Positions 24,021-32,785 are shown, counted from the stretch's first letter. The stretch is 64,000 nt of DNA from an uncultured Bacteroidales bacterium (GCA_934725015.1 CAKVAS010000015.1:1-64000), one strand, 5' to 3'. The notes: generated by a model not told the origin, from the letters alone. Numbers and translations: made by a program.

Positions 24021-25455
24021 AATCAGGTTCTATTTTCAAAAGCATTGTCACAAAGACGGTTACAAGACAGCACGCGCCCACCATCCAGAAGAACCCGGTG
24101 TAGCCGAGAGCCTCCTGCAAGTATCCCGCGACCATCCCGGGAAGCATCATGCTCAGGGCCATGAATGCGGTACAGAGCGAATAGTGCGAGGTCTTGTACT
24201 CCCCGCGTGAAAAATATATCATGTATAGCATATATGCCGTGAATCCGAATCCGTAGCCGAACTGGTCGAGGCATACGAAAGCCCCGATGACCCACATTGA
24301 GGACGGTTTCGCGACGCTGAGCCAGATGAAGGCGAGACACGGGAGGGCAAGGGAGAGAGCCATGGGCCACAGGCAGCGCCTGAGCCCCCATTTCGCCACC
24401 GCCATTCCGCCGAGTATGCCGCCGAGGGTGAGCGCGATGACACCGGCCGTGCCATAGACAGCCCCGACCTGTGCGGTGGTGAGCCCAAGACCGCCGTCCG
24501 AAGCCGGAGAGAGGAGGAACGGATTCATCATCTTGACGAGGAACGCCTCCGGAAGACGGTAGAGAAGAAGGAATATGAGCGCGAGGACGACTCCCGGCTT
24601 TCTGAAAAATGTGGAGAAGGTGCGGCCGAAGTTCCGGAATATGCCGCCGGCGGATGGGCGCGGGCGTGACTGGAGAACATCATGTGGCTGCGCTCCCGAT
24701 GAAGAGGCTTCAGAAACAGAGGCGTCGGAAACAGATGCGTCAGAGACAGAGAGGTCAGAAACAGAGAGGTCAGAAACAGAGGCGGATGACGCGGGACGGT
24801 CGGCCTGCGGGCGAGGGAGGGCGAAGCCGTGCCAGAGCGTGACGAGCGCAAAGACGACGGCGGTGACGAGTATGGTCCAGAACCACGACTTGGGGATGTC
24901 GCCGAGACGGGTTTCGAGGACGCCGGCAATCACAACCAGAACGCCCTGCCCGAAGACCGAGGCGAGACGGTAGAAGGTGCTGCGGATGCCGACAAAGAGC
25001 GACTGCTCCCCCGGGGTCAGTCCGAGCATATAGAATCCGTCGGCGGCGATGTCGTGGGTCGCGCTGGCAAAGGCCATGACCCAGAATATTATGAGGGTGA
25101 GGGTGAACAGCGATACCGGAGAGGAGCCGTCGGCACAGCGATGTGACTCAAGCGTCCCGGCATCGGAGGGCAGCGAGAGCGCGAGGGCGGCGAAGCATAC
25201 GGACATGAGAACCTGCATCGTCATCACCCACCAGCGCTTTGTCCTCAGGGTATCAACAAAAGGGCTCCATAGCGGCTTTATCACCCACGGCAGGTAGAGC
25301 AGGCTCGTGAACAGGGCCATGGAGCCGTTGCTCACGCCCATTTTCGTGAACATCGTGACCGAGATGCTGTTCACGACGAAATAGGGTATGCCTTCGGCAA
25401 AATAGAGCGTGGGCACCCAGAGCCACGGGGATATATTTCCGTTTCCTTTCGCCAT
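24007..25455 (-). CDS. ampG: AmpG-like muropeptide MFS permease
   Basis: About 482 residues from ATG 25455 (AAGGA 5 bp upstream); in-frame ATGs also exist at 25470-25482. The N-terminal SPWLWVPTLYFAEGIPYFVV and SLLYLPWVIKPLWSPFVD segments are typical of AmpG-type carriers, with about 12 helices. The long cytoplasmic loop in the middle contains a Ser/Val/Asp pentapeptide repeat coded by 15-bp units. The carrier imports anhydromuropeptides or related fragments. Its neighbours namZ and the SpoIID-domain gene support a peptidoglycan-recycling role. Confidence 0.85.
   Translation of the reverse strand: MAKGNGNISPWLWVPTLYFAEGIPYFVVNSISVTMFTKMGVSNGSMALFTSLLYLPWVIKPLWSPFVDTLRTKRWWVMTMQVLMSVCFAALALSLPSDAGTLESHRCADGSSPVSLFTLTLIIFWVMAFASATHDIAADGFYMLGLTPGEQSLFVGIRSTFYRLASVFGQGVLVVIAGVLETRLGDIPKSWFWTILVTAVVFALVTLWHGFALPRPQADRPASSASVSDLSVSDLSVSDASVSDASVSEASSSGAQPHDVLQSRPRPSAGGIFRNFGRTFSTFFRKPGVVLALIFLLLYRLPEAFLVKMMNPFLLSPASDGGLGLTTAQVGAVYGTAGVIALTLGGILGGMAVAKWGLRRCLWPMALSLALPCLAFIWLSVAKPSSMWVIGAFVCLDQFGYGFGFTAYMLYMIYFSRGEYKTSHYSLCTAFMALSMMLPGMVAGYLQEALGYTGFFWMVGACCLVTVFVTMLLKIEPDYGKK
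24704..24778 (-). repeat. 15-bp tandem repeat in the central loop of the AmpG-like gene
   Basis: Five 15-bp units of the type GAGGTCAGAAACAGA (minus strand coding SVSDL/SVSDA/SVSEA). The array is in frame, so copy-number changes would lengthen the loop without breaking the protein. Confidence 0.75.
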
Positions 25456-25499
25456 AGTCCTTCTCTTCATCATATTTCCCATTCTCAGATTCTGGATTT

Positions 25500-28070
25500 T
25501 CAATTTTCAGGGATATTACTCCGTCCGTTTAAAGTGCCGGACAGGGACTCGACAACTCGGGTTCCTGGATAGTAGTGCAGGAGTATCTCGTTGCAGGAAT
25601 ATCCTTTGTCGGCCATAACCGCAGCCCCAATCTGGCATAGCCCCACGCCGTGTCCCCAGCCTCGGCCACGGAGCACGACGCGTCCGTCCGTGGTGAACTC
25701 GGCCTCGAACGCGGAGCTCTTAAGATGCGACTCGGAGAGCAGCCTTCTGATTTCCAGCTCCTTGCCCACCTCAAAGAATCCATCCGTGCCGACAATCCGG
25801 AGCCGGGATATCCTTCCGGAGGGGCCGGTCTCAAGAGCTTCGAGAGCCGTGAGCCGTCCGACGTCGATGCCGCTTTTCTCGCGGACGACGGAGGAAAGCC
25901 GCCCGATGTCATAGACCTCGGTCCAACGGTAGAAGTCTGTGGTTTCCCGGTCATAGTTGTTGAACACGCGGGCAAGAAGGGCGTTGTCGGCAAGGGAGCA
26001 GAACGGGGCGGCGGGCATTCCGTGAGTTGGCGTATGTCCGTCGGCACTGCCCTCACCGGATGCCCCCGGAATTGGAGTGCCTTCCGGAAGATGCCCCGGA
26101 GTGTCAGGAAGCGGCTGAAGGTAAGGCTTGTCCTCGTCTGCCCAGCAGGTGGAGAAGCGCTCCATGAGCCCTCCGCAGCATTTCGAGAAACGCGCGTCGC
26201 AAAGTTCGCCGTCAAAGGTGAGAACCTGCCCCCATGTGGCATCAACTGCTTTCTGGACGGCGGGATTGGTGGCGCGGGTAAGACCCTGATAGCGCTGGCA
26301 GTGGTCGTCGGCGCAGACGTCGAAGTTGAGATGTTCGCTGTGGTCGTACCATTTCTGGTACGACCCGAAATTTCTTAACCCCCGCTGACTATTGTCAGCG
26401 GCCCCTATTAGGGGCATTTCGCACCCCCGGTGCGGTCCTTGAAGGGACTGGTTCTGGTACGACCCGAAATTTCTTAACCCCCGCTGACTATTGTCAGCGG
26501 CCCCTATTAGGGGCATCTCGCACCCCCGGTGCGGTTCCTTACGGAACTGGTTCCGGTACGAGCCGCAGGCGAGCCAGGTGACGACGTCCTCTATGTTACG
26601 GCAACGCAGGAACTGTTCCCGCTCGCTCGCGTCACAGGCTGGAGTGCGGCGATGTTTCAGCTGGGCCATGACCCAAGAGCGTGAAATCACGGCGTGGGCC
26701 TTGAGGAATTCCTCCGGGGAGTTCTGGCTCATCTCGGAAGATATGACGCTCAGGAGATAGTCCTCAACCCCGATGACGTTCACTGCGGTGAGCGTCCTGT
26801 CCTCGACGATTATCTTCAGCGCACCCGCAAACTTCTGTGTCTCACGGCGTTCCCAATGGAATCCCTTGCCTATCGTCACGTCGTGAAGCTCAAAGGTAGG
26901 CTCGGCGAAGAATGTCGATGGGGTCTGCTCCTCGAAGAAAAGTTCGTCGTAGAGCGCCCCGTCATAGTCAATCTTGCCTTCGCGCCAGGTAGCCACGCGC
27001 GTCCCTCCCCCGTCGGGGTACATCCGGAACTCGATGCGCGGGGCGGACATGATGCCCACGCTGATATGCGGCTGGGTGCGCGTGAGGCGACGCACAATCC
27101 TGCGCTGGGTCTCCCTGCTTATCGTCACCTCGTCCAGAACCCCGGTGAGCAGCTTCGAGTCAAGCTTCTCGAAGTCCTCCGGGACAGGGGCGATGATGCA
27201 CCCGCCCATGTCCGCGCAGCCGGGACTCATGGTGAGGTGGTCCGGGCCGTCGGAGAAGTAGTGGTGGGAGCGGTGCGCGGTGCGGAATATGATAATCGAG
27301 CAGTACTCGCCGCCGTCGTACCAGCTGATGAGGTTGAACAGCGGCTCGCTCTCCCCTTCCGGAGTGTCCGCGCAGTCGAGAAGGCGGTAGAACAGCTTGG
27401 CCGCGGACTTGGAGGTGGCGGCACGGAGGACGAACACCCCGTTCACGAACTTGTTGTAGTGGTAGAGCCGCGCGTCCTGAACGGAAGCGATGTAGCTCAG
27501 CGCCGGAACAGGCGACGAGAGGTCGGACGACTTTGCCGACGATGCCCTCACCTCGGCGAGCATCGAACGGACATCCGCCTCCAGCGGCATGAGCCCGCGC
27601 GGAGCCGCCTGAAAGTGATGGTGGTCGGGAGCCGAGGCGCCGGAATGCGGGCCGTTGTAGAAGAATGTGTAGGCCTGATATTTCTTGGAGAGGTCGAGGA
27701 TGTCGATGTAGCGCTGCCGGATTGACTGCTCGCAGTGGCGCGTCATGGCGATGACCAGATGGTCCGGAAAAATCGGGTACGGGTTGAGCAGGATGTCGTA
27801 TTTCTTGCCCTTGCGTCCCTCGAAGCGGATGAAGGTCTGCTCGGGGAAGCGGTTGCAGAAGAAGCAGGGGCGTTTGGCCACCGAGGCCTTGTCAAGCTTG
27901 GCGGCGGACGAAATCATCCTCGCGGGGTTGTGCTGCACCGTCACCTCAAGTCCCCCGACTGTCAGTTTCTTGGTCTTCACGCCCTTGAGCGCCCGGAAAT
28001 TGGCGCAGGCGAGCGGCCAGCATGAGAGCTGGTCATTGACAAACTTCTGTATCTCGTTGTTCTCTTTCAT
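25500..28070 (-). CDS. fusion protein: DUF4922 (HIT-like) + SpoIID/LytB domain
   Basis: About 856 residues from MKENNEIQKF at 28070. Residues 1-330: DUF4922-type domain with RPCFFCNRFPEQ, YPIFPDHLVIAM and the histidine-triad-like APDHHHFQAAP, as in GalT/HIT nucleotidyl-transferases and phosphorylases. Residues about 330-856: SpoIID/LytB domain, with VNVIGVEDYLLSVISSEM, AHAVISRSWVMA, FSKCCGG and GRGWGHGVGLCQIGA. In SpoIID the first glutamate of such a segment hydrolyses denuded glycan strands. Between them, 66 residues (about 507-572) derive from two tandem 99-bp palindromic units. No signal peptide is seen. The gene lies between a glycosyltransferase and ampG/namZ. Confidence 0.8.
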   Translation of the reverse strand: MKENNEIQKFVNDQLSCWPLACANFRALKGVKTKKLTVGGLEVTVQHNPARMISSAAKLDKASVAKRPCFFCNRFPEQTFIRFEGRKGKKYDILLNPYPIFPDHLVIAMTRHCEQSIRQRYIDILDLSKKYQAYTFFYNGPHSGASAPDHHHFQAAPRGLMPLEADVRSMLAEVRASSAKSSDLSSPVPALSYIASVQDARLYHYNKFVNGVFVLRAATSKSAAKLFYRLLDCADTPEGESEPLFNLISWYDGGEYCSIIIFRTAHRSHHYFSDGPDHLTMSPGCADMGGCIIAPVPEDFEKLDSKLLTGVLDEVTISRETQRRIVRRLTRTQPHISVGIMSAPRIEFRMYPDGGGTRVATWREGKIDYDGALYDELFFEEQTPSTFFAEPTFELHDVTIGKGFHWERRETQKFAGALKIIVEDRTLTAVNVIGVEDYLLSVISSEMSQNSPEEFLKAHAVISRSWVMAQLKHRRTPACDASEREQFLRCRNIEDVVTWLACGSYRNQFRKEPHRGCEMPLIGAADNSQRGLRNFGSYQNQSLQGPHRGCEMPLIGAADNSQRGLRNFGSYQKWYDHSEHLNFDVCADDHCQRYQGLTRATNPAVQKAVDATWGQVLTFDGELCDARFSKCCGGLMERFSTCWADEDKPYLQPLPDTPGHLPEGTPIPGASGEGSADGHTPTHGMPAAPFCSLADNALLARVFNNYDRETTDFYRWTEVYDIGRLSSVVREKSGIDVGRLTALEALETGPSGRISRLRIVGTDGFFEVGKELEIRRLLSESHLKSSAFEAEFTTDGRVVLRGRGWGHGVGLCQIGAAVMADKGYSCNEILLHYYPGTRVVESLSGTLNGRSNIPEN
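26353..26550. repeat. two tandem 99-bp multi-hairpin units inserted in frame
   Basis: Unit 1 is 26353-26451 and unit 2 is 26452-26550. Each contains CCGCTGAC-TATT-GTCAGCGG, GCCCCTA-T-TAGGGGC and CGCACC-CCC-GGTGCG plus a terminal small hairpin. That last hairpin differs between the copies but remains paired (GTCC with GGAC versus GTTCC with GGAAC). The translation, 33 residues per unit, includes HRGCEMPLIGAADNSQRG and adds no recognisable domain. It looks like a palindromic element that tolerates translation, comparable to Rickettsia palindromic elements. Confidence 0.8.
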
Positions 28071-28102
28071 CTTGTCGTCATTTCTTCGTGTCAGGACAGC
28101 AG

Positions 28103-29584
28103 TCATTTCTTCGTGTCGGAGCCGCAGTCGATGCCGCCCTCATTTCCGGACTGTCCCTGACCGGCATTGCGTCCGATTCGGGAAAGCAGCTCGGCCGTGC
28201 GCAGGCTGTCCTTGTAGAGGTTGTTCGCGTTCTGCCTCTCTATGCTCAGAGCGGCGTCGGAATTTCCGCTCCAGCGGCGGCAGAAGTACAGGGACTCGTA
28301 AATTCTCCCGAGACGATAGAGTCCGGAAAGGCGCAGTCCTACGGCATAGTCCTCCCCGTAGCTCGTGTTCGGGAAATGGATTTTCCTGAGAATGTCCGTC
28401 CTGAATGCACGCGGAGCACCGAGTCCGTTGATTCTCAATGCGTTGTTATGTCCGTTCCCGTCCGTCCATTCGCGGTGGGCGACAAGTCCGGGAGGGAGCG
28501 GAGAGAGGCTGAAGTCCGTAATCGTGTATGAGCCGACGAGCATGGCGCAGCGCTGCGAGCGGAACCCGGCGACGATTCTGGAGAGCGTATCCGGCCCAGA
28601 ATAGATGTCGTCGCTGTCGAGCTGCACGGCATAGAGTCCGCAGCGTGGGCTGTCAATCGCGACGTTCCAGCAGCCTCCGATTCCGAGCCCCCTCTCTTCC
28701 GGGATTATGTGTATGAGCCTGTCGTCATCCCCTGCGATGTCGTCGAGGAGTTCCGTCGTCCCGTCAGTCGAATGATTGTCTATGACTATGACGTTGAAAT
28801 CAAAGTCACAGTTCTGCGACAATGCGCTCCTCACCGCGTCCCCGACGGTCTTAACGCGGTTGAAGACCGGAATGACGACCGAGGCCACGACCGGGAAACC
28901 GCCCAGTCCGGCGACGGCTCCGGTTTCCGCCCGGTCATCTGCTCCGCCCTCCGCTTGTGAGTCCGGAGCGCCGCCTAAGTCCTGCACATCGAAGTCAGGA
29001 GCCCCAAAGTCCGGCGCCTCAAAGTCCGGTGCCTCGGGACGCTCGCCGAGCCATGCCCCGAGCCGTTTAAGATGCGCGGTGCAGGCCGCCTCCATCTCCA
29101 GCTGAGCCTCCCTGTTCGAGGCCTTCACGTAGTCAAACTGTTTTTCGCCGCTCGTCCGAAGGTCGGCATCCTCGTATTCATAGAGATATTCCCTGATGTG
29201 GAAGACGGCAGGCATCCGCAGGCGCAGGTCGTAAAGCGCGGCATGACGGTAGCTTGCCTCGGATTTCTGCTGCGAGAGAGCCTGCATGAAGGAAGATGCC
29301 CGGAAAAGGACCGCAGGCCCGAAGTCGAAGTCGTCGCGGAGGGAGCCCATCTGGCAGTCAATCAGCGGATGGTGGCTTCCGTTCTCGATGCAGTCGGCGT
29401 AGAGCATATCCGCTCCGGTCGCGTCGGCAATCTGGACGAAGCGTTCAAGCGCGTGCTGCACGAGGCGGACGCGGTATTTCCCCAAGCAGAGGAGAAAATA
29501 GGGAGTCCCTACGGACGAGGCCACGCGGGAGAGTTCGTCAGTGCTCCCGGGGGTATTTGTGTATATTATTGATATTCCGTTCAT
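28103..29584 (-). CDS. family 2 glycosyltransferase with N-terminal extension
   Basis: About 493 residues from MNGISIIYTN at 29584. The N-terminal 200 residues are an incomplete GT-A-like region without obvious catalytic residues. A linker with APDF repeats follows. The second half carries a clear GT2 core: VASVVIPVFNRVKTVGDAV, VIVIDNHSTDGTTELL and the metal-binding QLDSDD, then SYGEDYAVGLRLSGLYRLG. It transfers a sugar from an NDP-sugar to an unknown acceptor. It ends 32 bp before the DUF4922-SpoIID start. Confidence 0.8.
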   Translation of the reverse strand: MNGISIIYTNTPGSTDELSRVASSVGTPYFLLCLGKYRVRLVQHALERFVQIADATGADMLYADCIENGSHHPLIDCQMGSLRDDFDFGPAVLFRASSFMQALSQQKSEASYRHAALYDLRLRMPAVFHIREYLYEYEDADLRTSGEKQFDYVKASNREAQLEMEAACTAHLKRLGAWLGERPEAPDFEAPDFGAPDFDVQDLGGAPDSQAEGGADDRAETGAVAGLGGFPVVASVVIPVFNRVKTVGDAVRSALSQNCDFDFNVIVIDNHSTDGTTELLDDIAGDDDRLIHIIPEERGLGIGGCWNVAIDSPRCGLYAVQLDSDDIYSGPDTLSRIVAGFRSQRCAMLVGSYTITDFSLSPLPPGLVAHREWTDGNGHNNALRINGLGAPRAFRTDILRKIHFPNTSYGEDYAVGLRLSGLYRLGRIYESLYFCRRWSGNSDAALSIERQNANNLYKDSLRTAELLSRIGRNAGQGQSGNEGGIDCGSDTKK

Positions 29585-29620
29585 TTGCATAATTCCGTCT
29601 GTTCGCATAATCCCGTAAAT

Positions 29621-30208
29621 TCAGAGCAGCGCAATCAGTTTGTCACGTATATTCCCGAATTCCATTTCGAAGTTGGGGGTGAGGATATTTTTTCCCATCG
29701 CCCCGTCAATCTCCCCGAGCGTCCAGAAGCGTCCCTCCGTGACCTCGTCGAGATCCGGGCTTATGTCGAATGAGCCGACGGCCGCGAAGATGTTCACAAG
29801 TTCGCGCTCACGGACGGAATCGTAGGGATATGTCCCGATATAGACGGGATTGAAGCGCGTCAGATGCAGTTCCTCCATGGATTCGCGCAGCAGCGCCTCG
29901 ACGAGACTTTCCCCGTAGCCGACATGTCCTCCGACAGCCGTGTCCCATTTCCCCGGCTGTATGTCCTTCTTCATCGAGCGTTTCTGAAGATATATCCTCT
30001 CCTCGCGGTCGATTATGTGAAGATGCACGACGGGATGCAGGAGACGCGACCCGCCGTGACAGTATTTCCTTTCGGCACGCCCGACGACAAGCCCGCTCTC
30101 CTCGACGACGGGAAAGACCTCGCCCTCAATCCGCCTCTCTCGCGGGGAGTCGGCGGTGAGTCCGGGAAGCATCGGAGCCGGTTCGACGGGATAAATCAGT
30201 TCGAACAT
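29621..30208 (-). CDS. Nudix hydrolase
   Basis: 195 residues. The Nudix box is GHVGYGESLVEALLRESMEE followed by LHL: G-x5-E-x7-R-E-x-x-E-E with the catalytic glutamates present. The N-terminal strand pattern with HLHIIDREERIYLQKRS recalls the isopentenyl-diphosphate isomerase/YfcD-like group. Substrate unknown. It starts 3 bp after the HU-like gene and probably belongs to the same operon. Confidence 0.88.
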   Translation of the reverse strand: MFELIYPVEPAPMLPGLTADSPRERRIEGEVFPVVEESGLVVGRAERKYCHGGSRLLHPVVHLHIIDREERIYLQKRSMKKDIQPGKWDTAVGGHVGYGESLVEALLRESMEELHLTRFNPVYIGTYPYDSVRERELVNIFAAVGSFDISPDLDEVTEGRFWTLGEIDGAMGKNILTPNFEMEFGNIRDKLIALL

Positions 30209-30211
30209 CCG

Positions 30212-31123
30212 CTACAGTTTATAGTTTATGATCTCAAGTTCCTCTTTCGTGTAGAGCAGCGTGTCGAGGAAGTCCGGGAAACAGTTGACCAGCAGCACGA
30301 ATACCCCGAAGAGCACCGCTGCGGCAAGAAGCAGCGACAGGAGCACCGTCAGCGCCACCTTCACGGGCGACCGCCGCTTTGGGGCCGGCCCGGCAACTGG
30401 TTCAGCGACTGGCTCGACAACTGGTTCAGCGCCTGGCCCGGAGGTTGGTTCAGCAGCAGGTTCCGGCACCAGTTCCGGCTCCGGCTCAACAACTTGTTCA
30501 GGTGTTGGTTCAGAAACAGACTCAACTGTCGGTTCGTCAACCGGCACGGAGATTGGCTCAGCAGTCGACTCGACAACTGGCTCAGCAGCCGATTCTGTGG
30601 TCGGCTCAGCGACTGGTTCAGGCACCGGTTCAGCAGCCGGCCCGGAGTGAAGTATGTCATCAATTCCGCTCATGGTGTCGGACAGTTCCTGCGCCGTCTC
30701 CTTGTGGGTCTTCAGCGACAGGGGCTGGAGACCGAAGCCCTCGGGGTAGATGTCAAGGGTCTCGTCAGCGACGAAAAACAGGTTGTTCTCCCGCGTCGCC
30801 CGCAGACGTCCGAGCCCCGGAAACACGATGACCTTCCGTGCATGGAGAACATCCTTCATCTCCGCAAGAAAATCGGTGACGATGCGCCTCGCAGCCTCTT
30901 CCGTGACGTCATTAGCCCGGGCATAGAGCCGCACAAGCAGGTTTCCGTCGTCGGGCTGGCTTCTGAAATAGAGCTTCCTGTAAGGCGGATTTATCGTATA
31001 GCCCCTGTCGGAGAAGCTTGCCGGCACAATTTCGGCCACAAAGCACCCCACCCCCGGCAGGGCAACCCTGTCATTTTCCAGAATGAGGTCATACACCATT
31101 TTTGAGAGAAGGTCAATGTCCAT
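30212..31123 (-). CDS. HU-CCDC81-type membrane protein
   Basis: 303 residues. Two tandem HU-fold-like halves (residues 1-60 with VALPGVGCFVAEIVPASF and IVFPGLGRLRATRENNLFFV around 100-125) match the prokaryotic HU-CCDC81 pair that is common in Bacteroidota. They are followed by about 100 residues of Glu/Pro repeats of the EPVAEP type, one transmembrane helix (about 255-280) and a short tail. The DNA-binding-like fold on a membrane protein, with a Pro-rich spacer toward the membrane, suggests a chromosome- or wall-associated role. First gene of the operon. Confidence 0.75.
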   Translation of the reverse strand: MDIDLLSKMVYDLILENDRVALPGVGCFVAEIVPASFSDRGYTINPPYRKLYFRSQPDDGNLLVRLYARANDVTEEAARRIVTDFLAEMKDVLHARKVIVFPGLGRLRATRENNLFFVADETLDIYPEGFGLQPLSLKTHKETAQELSDTMSGIDDILHSGPAAEPVPEPVAEPTTESAAEPVVESTAEPISVPVDEPTVESVSEPTPEQVVEPEPELVPEPAAEPTSGPGAEPVVEPVAEPVAGPAPKRRSPVKVALTVLLSLLLAAAVLFGVFVLLVNCFPDFLDTLLYTKEELEIINYKL

Positions 31124-31139
31124 ACGGCGCGTGTTTTTT

Positions 31140-31155
31140 CAAACTTACAAATTTA
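31140..31155 (-). promoter_or_regulatory. candidate -7 boxes of the muropeptide operon
   Basis: On the minus strand TAAATTTG (31148-31155) and TAAGTTTG (31140-31147) lie back to back before the HU-like gene. The -33 elements are weak. Either would give a short leader. Confidence 0.4.
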
Positions 31156-31191
31156 ATAAAATTTTCCATAAGCCACGGCCGCGCCCCCTCA

Positions 31192-31285
31192 TTTGTCATT
31201 ATCCGCCCTCAAAAACCGAGATAATGACACATTTACAGCCCCAAATTTGTCATTATCTCATATTTTTACCCCACATAATGACAAA
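31192..31285 (+). promoter_or_regulatory. array of four operator-like sites (54-bp tandem unit)
   Basis: TTTGTCATTATC occurs at 31192-31203 and 31246-31257, and its inverse GATAATGACA / ATAATGACAAA at 31220-31229 and 31275-31285. Direct copies are spaced exactly 54 bp, and each unit is an inverted pair. The last site falls where the -33 region of the following promoter should be, so binding would block transcription. Confidence 0.6.
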
Positions 31286-31301
31286 GTATAGATTATTTTC
31301 A

Positions 31302-31309
31302 TACCTTTG
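31302..31309 (+). promoter_or_regulatory. -7 box of the DUF234-type ATPase gene
   Basis: TACCTTTG at the correct distance before the ATG at 31334, with a weak -33. It overlaps the reach of the operator array upstream. Confidence 0.6.
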
Positions 31310-31333
31310 CACCATCTCTAAAAGGAAGAAAAC

Positions 31334-32761
31334 ATGAACGGGACAATTATTGGGAGGAAATTTGAGCGCGAACTGCTGGCAGATGCCGTAAAATCACAGG
31401 AATCAGAGTTGGTAATTGTCTATGGCAGGAGGCGCGTCGGGAAGACATACCTGGTCAACCGGTTCTTTAACAACACCTACACATTCAAACACACCGGAGT
31501 GTTCCAAAAGAACACAGGGACTCAACTTGAACGATTTGCGTCTTCATTGGAAGAATATTCCGGGAAAACGGTCGCTAAACCGGAAAACTGGTACAAGGCC
31601 TTTGACCTGCTGAAGCTCTATCTCAAATCCGTACAAACCGGGAAAAAGGTTGTATTCATCGATGAAATGCCGTGGCTTGACACTCCCGGGTCGGACTTCG
31701 TGTCCGCTCTGGAAGCGTTCTGGAACGGATGGGCAGCAGCGGAAGGCGACATTGTCGTAATAGCCTGCGGAAGCGCGACATCGTGGATGACCGACAAATT
31801 GCTGGGAGACCGCGGAGGGCTCTTCAACCGTTCCGCAACGAGGATTTTCGTCCGTCCTTTCACGCTGAACGAGACGGAGCAATACCTGAAATCACGGGGA
31901 TTTGAACTGACTCGATATGACATTGCGGAGTGCTACATGATAATGGGAGGCATTCCTTTTTATCTGAAGCAGCTGAACCCGCGCTGGTCTCTGGCTCAAA
32001 ACATAGACAACATCTTTTTCAGAGAAAAGGGACTGTTGTGGGATGAGTTTGACCATCTCTACAGCACTCTGTTCCAGCAGGCCGACACCCATACCGCCGT
32101 GGTCGAGGCTCTTTCAAAGAAAAGGATGGGCATGACACGCAAGGAGATTGCCGCTGAAATCGGAATCACCGATAACGGTAATTTCGGGAAAGTGCTCAAA
32201 ACCCTGTCAAACAATGAGTTCATTCGCCCATACAATTATTTCGGAAACAAGAAAAGAGACACCATCTACCAGTTGGCGGATTTCTACAGTATGTTCTATT
32301 TCGCCTATATCAAGGACAACTATGGACATGACCCACATTTCTGGGCGAACAGCACCGACCTCCCTACGCGCAGAAGCTGGGCAGGCTACACCTTCGAGCA
32401 GCTTTGCCTGTACCATCTGGAGCAGATACGCAAAAGCATAGGAATCTCCGCAGTGCAATGCAACACGTCAGCATGGTTCAGCAAGGGTTCCGGCGATGAA
32501 AAGCGAGGTGCCCAGATTGACCTCCTCATCGACCGTCGCGACCGCGTCATCAACATCTGCGAAATGAAATTCTCCATCAACGAATTCACAATCGACAACG
32601 AATACAGCAAGCGCCTGCGCAACAAAATTGAGACATTCCGGGAAGAGACCAAAACGAAAAAAGCCCTGCAACTGACAATGATAACGACATACGGCGTCAA
32701 ACCGAATATGTACAGCAACATCGCCCAGTCGCAGGTTGTACTGGACGATTTATTTCAATGA
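31334..32761 (+). CDS. archaeal-type ATPase with DUF234 C-terminal domain
   Basis: 475 residues. P-loop YGRRRVGKTYLV (about 32-43). VVFIDEMPWL is the Walker B, and ACGSATSWMTDKLL with LFNRSATRIFVRPFT forms sensor regions. A winged-helix part (residues about 250-310, MTRKEIAAEIGI) follows, and the DUF234-type domain with a nuclease-like core (GAQIDLLIDRRDRVINICEM KFS, i.e. D-x8-E-x-K) ends the protein. This arrangement is typical of the archaeal ATPase/DUF234 group, which has uncertain biological roles. AAAGGAAG precedes the start. Four operator-like sites upstream suggest tight regulation. Confidence 0.85.
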   Translation: MNGTIIGRKFERELLADAVKSQESELVIVYGRRRVGKTYLVNRFFNNTYTFKHTGVFQKNTGTQLERFASSLEEYSGKTVAKPENWYKAFDLLKLYLKSVQTGKKVVFIDEMPWLDTPGSDFVSALEAFWNGWAAAEGDIVVIACGSATSWMTDKLLGDRGGLFNRSATRIFVRPFTLNETEQYLKSRGFELTRYDIAECYMIMGGIPFYLKQLNPRWSLAQNIDNIFFREKGLLWDEFDHLYSTLFQQADTHTAVVEALSKKRMGMTRKEIAAEIGITDNGNFGKVLKTLSNNEFIRPYNYFGNKKRDTIYQLADFYSMFYFAYIKDNYGHDPHFWANSTDLPTRRSWAGYTFEQLCLYHLEQIRKSIGISAVQCNTSAWFSKGSGDEKRGAQIDLLIDRRDRVINICEMKFSINEFTIDNEYSKRLRNKIETFREETKTKKALQLTMITTYGVKPNMYSNIAQSQVVLDDLFQ

Positions 32762-32785
32762 GAATTGCGGCGTAGGAGGGCAACG

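Noticed and set aside
26353..26550. CRISPR-like array
   Set aside because: Only two units, directly joined without spacers, in a coding gene and with internal hairpins.
31192..31285. CRISPR or DNA-uptake-like repeats before the ATPase
   Set aside because: Units alternate in orientation, number only four and sit on a promoter; operator sites explain them better.
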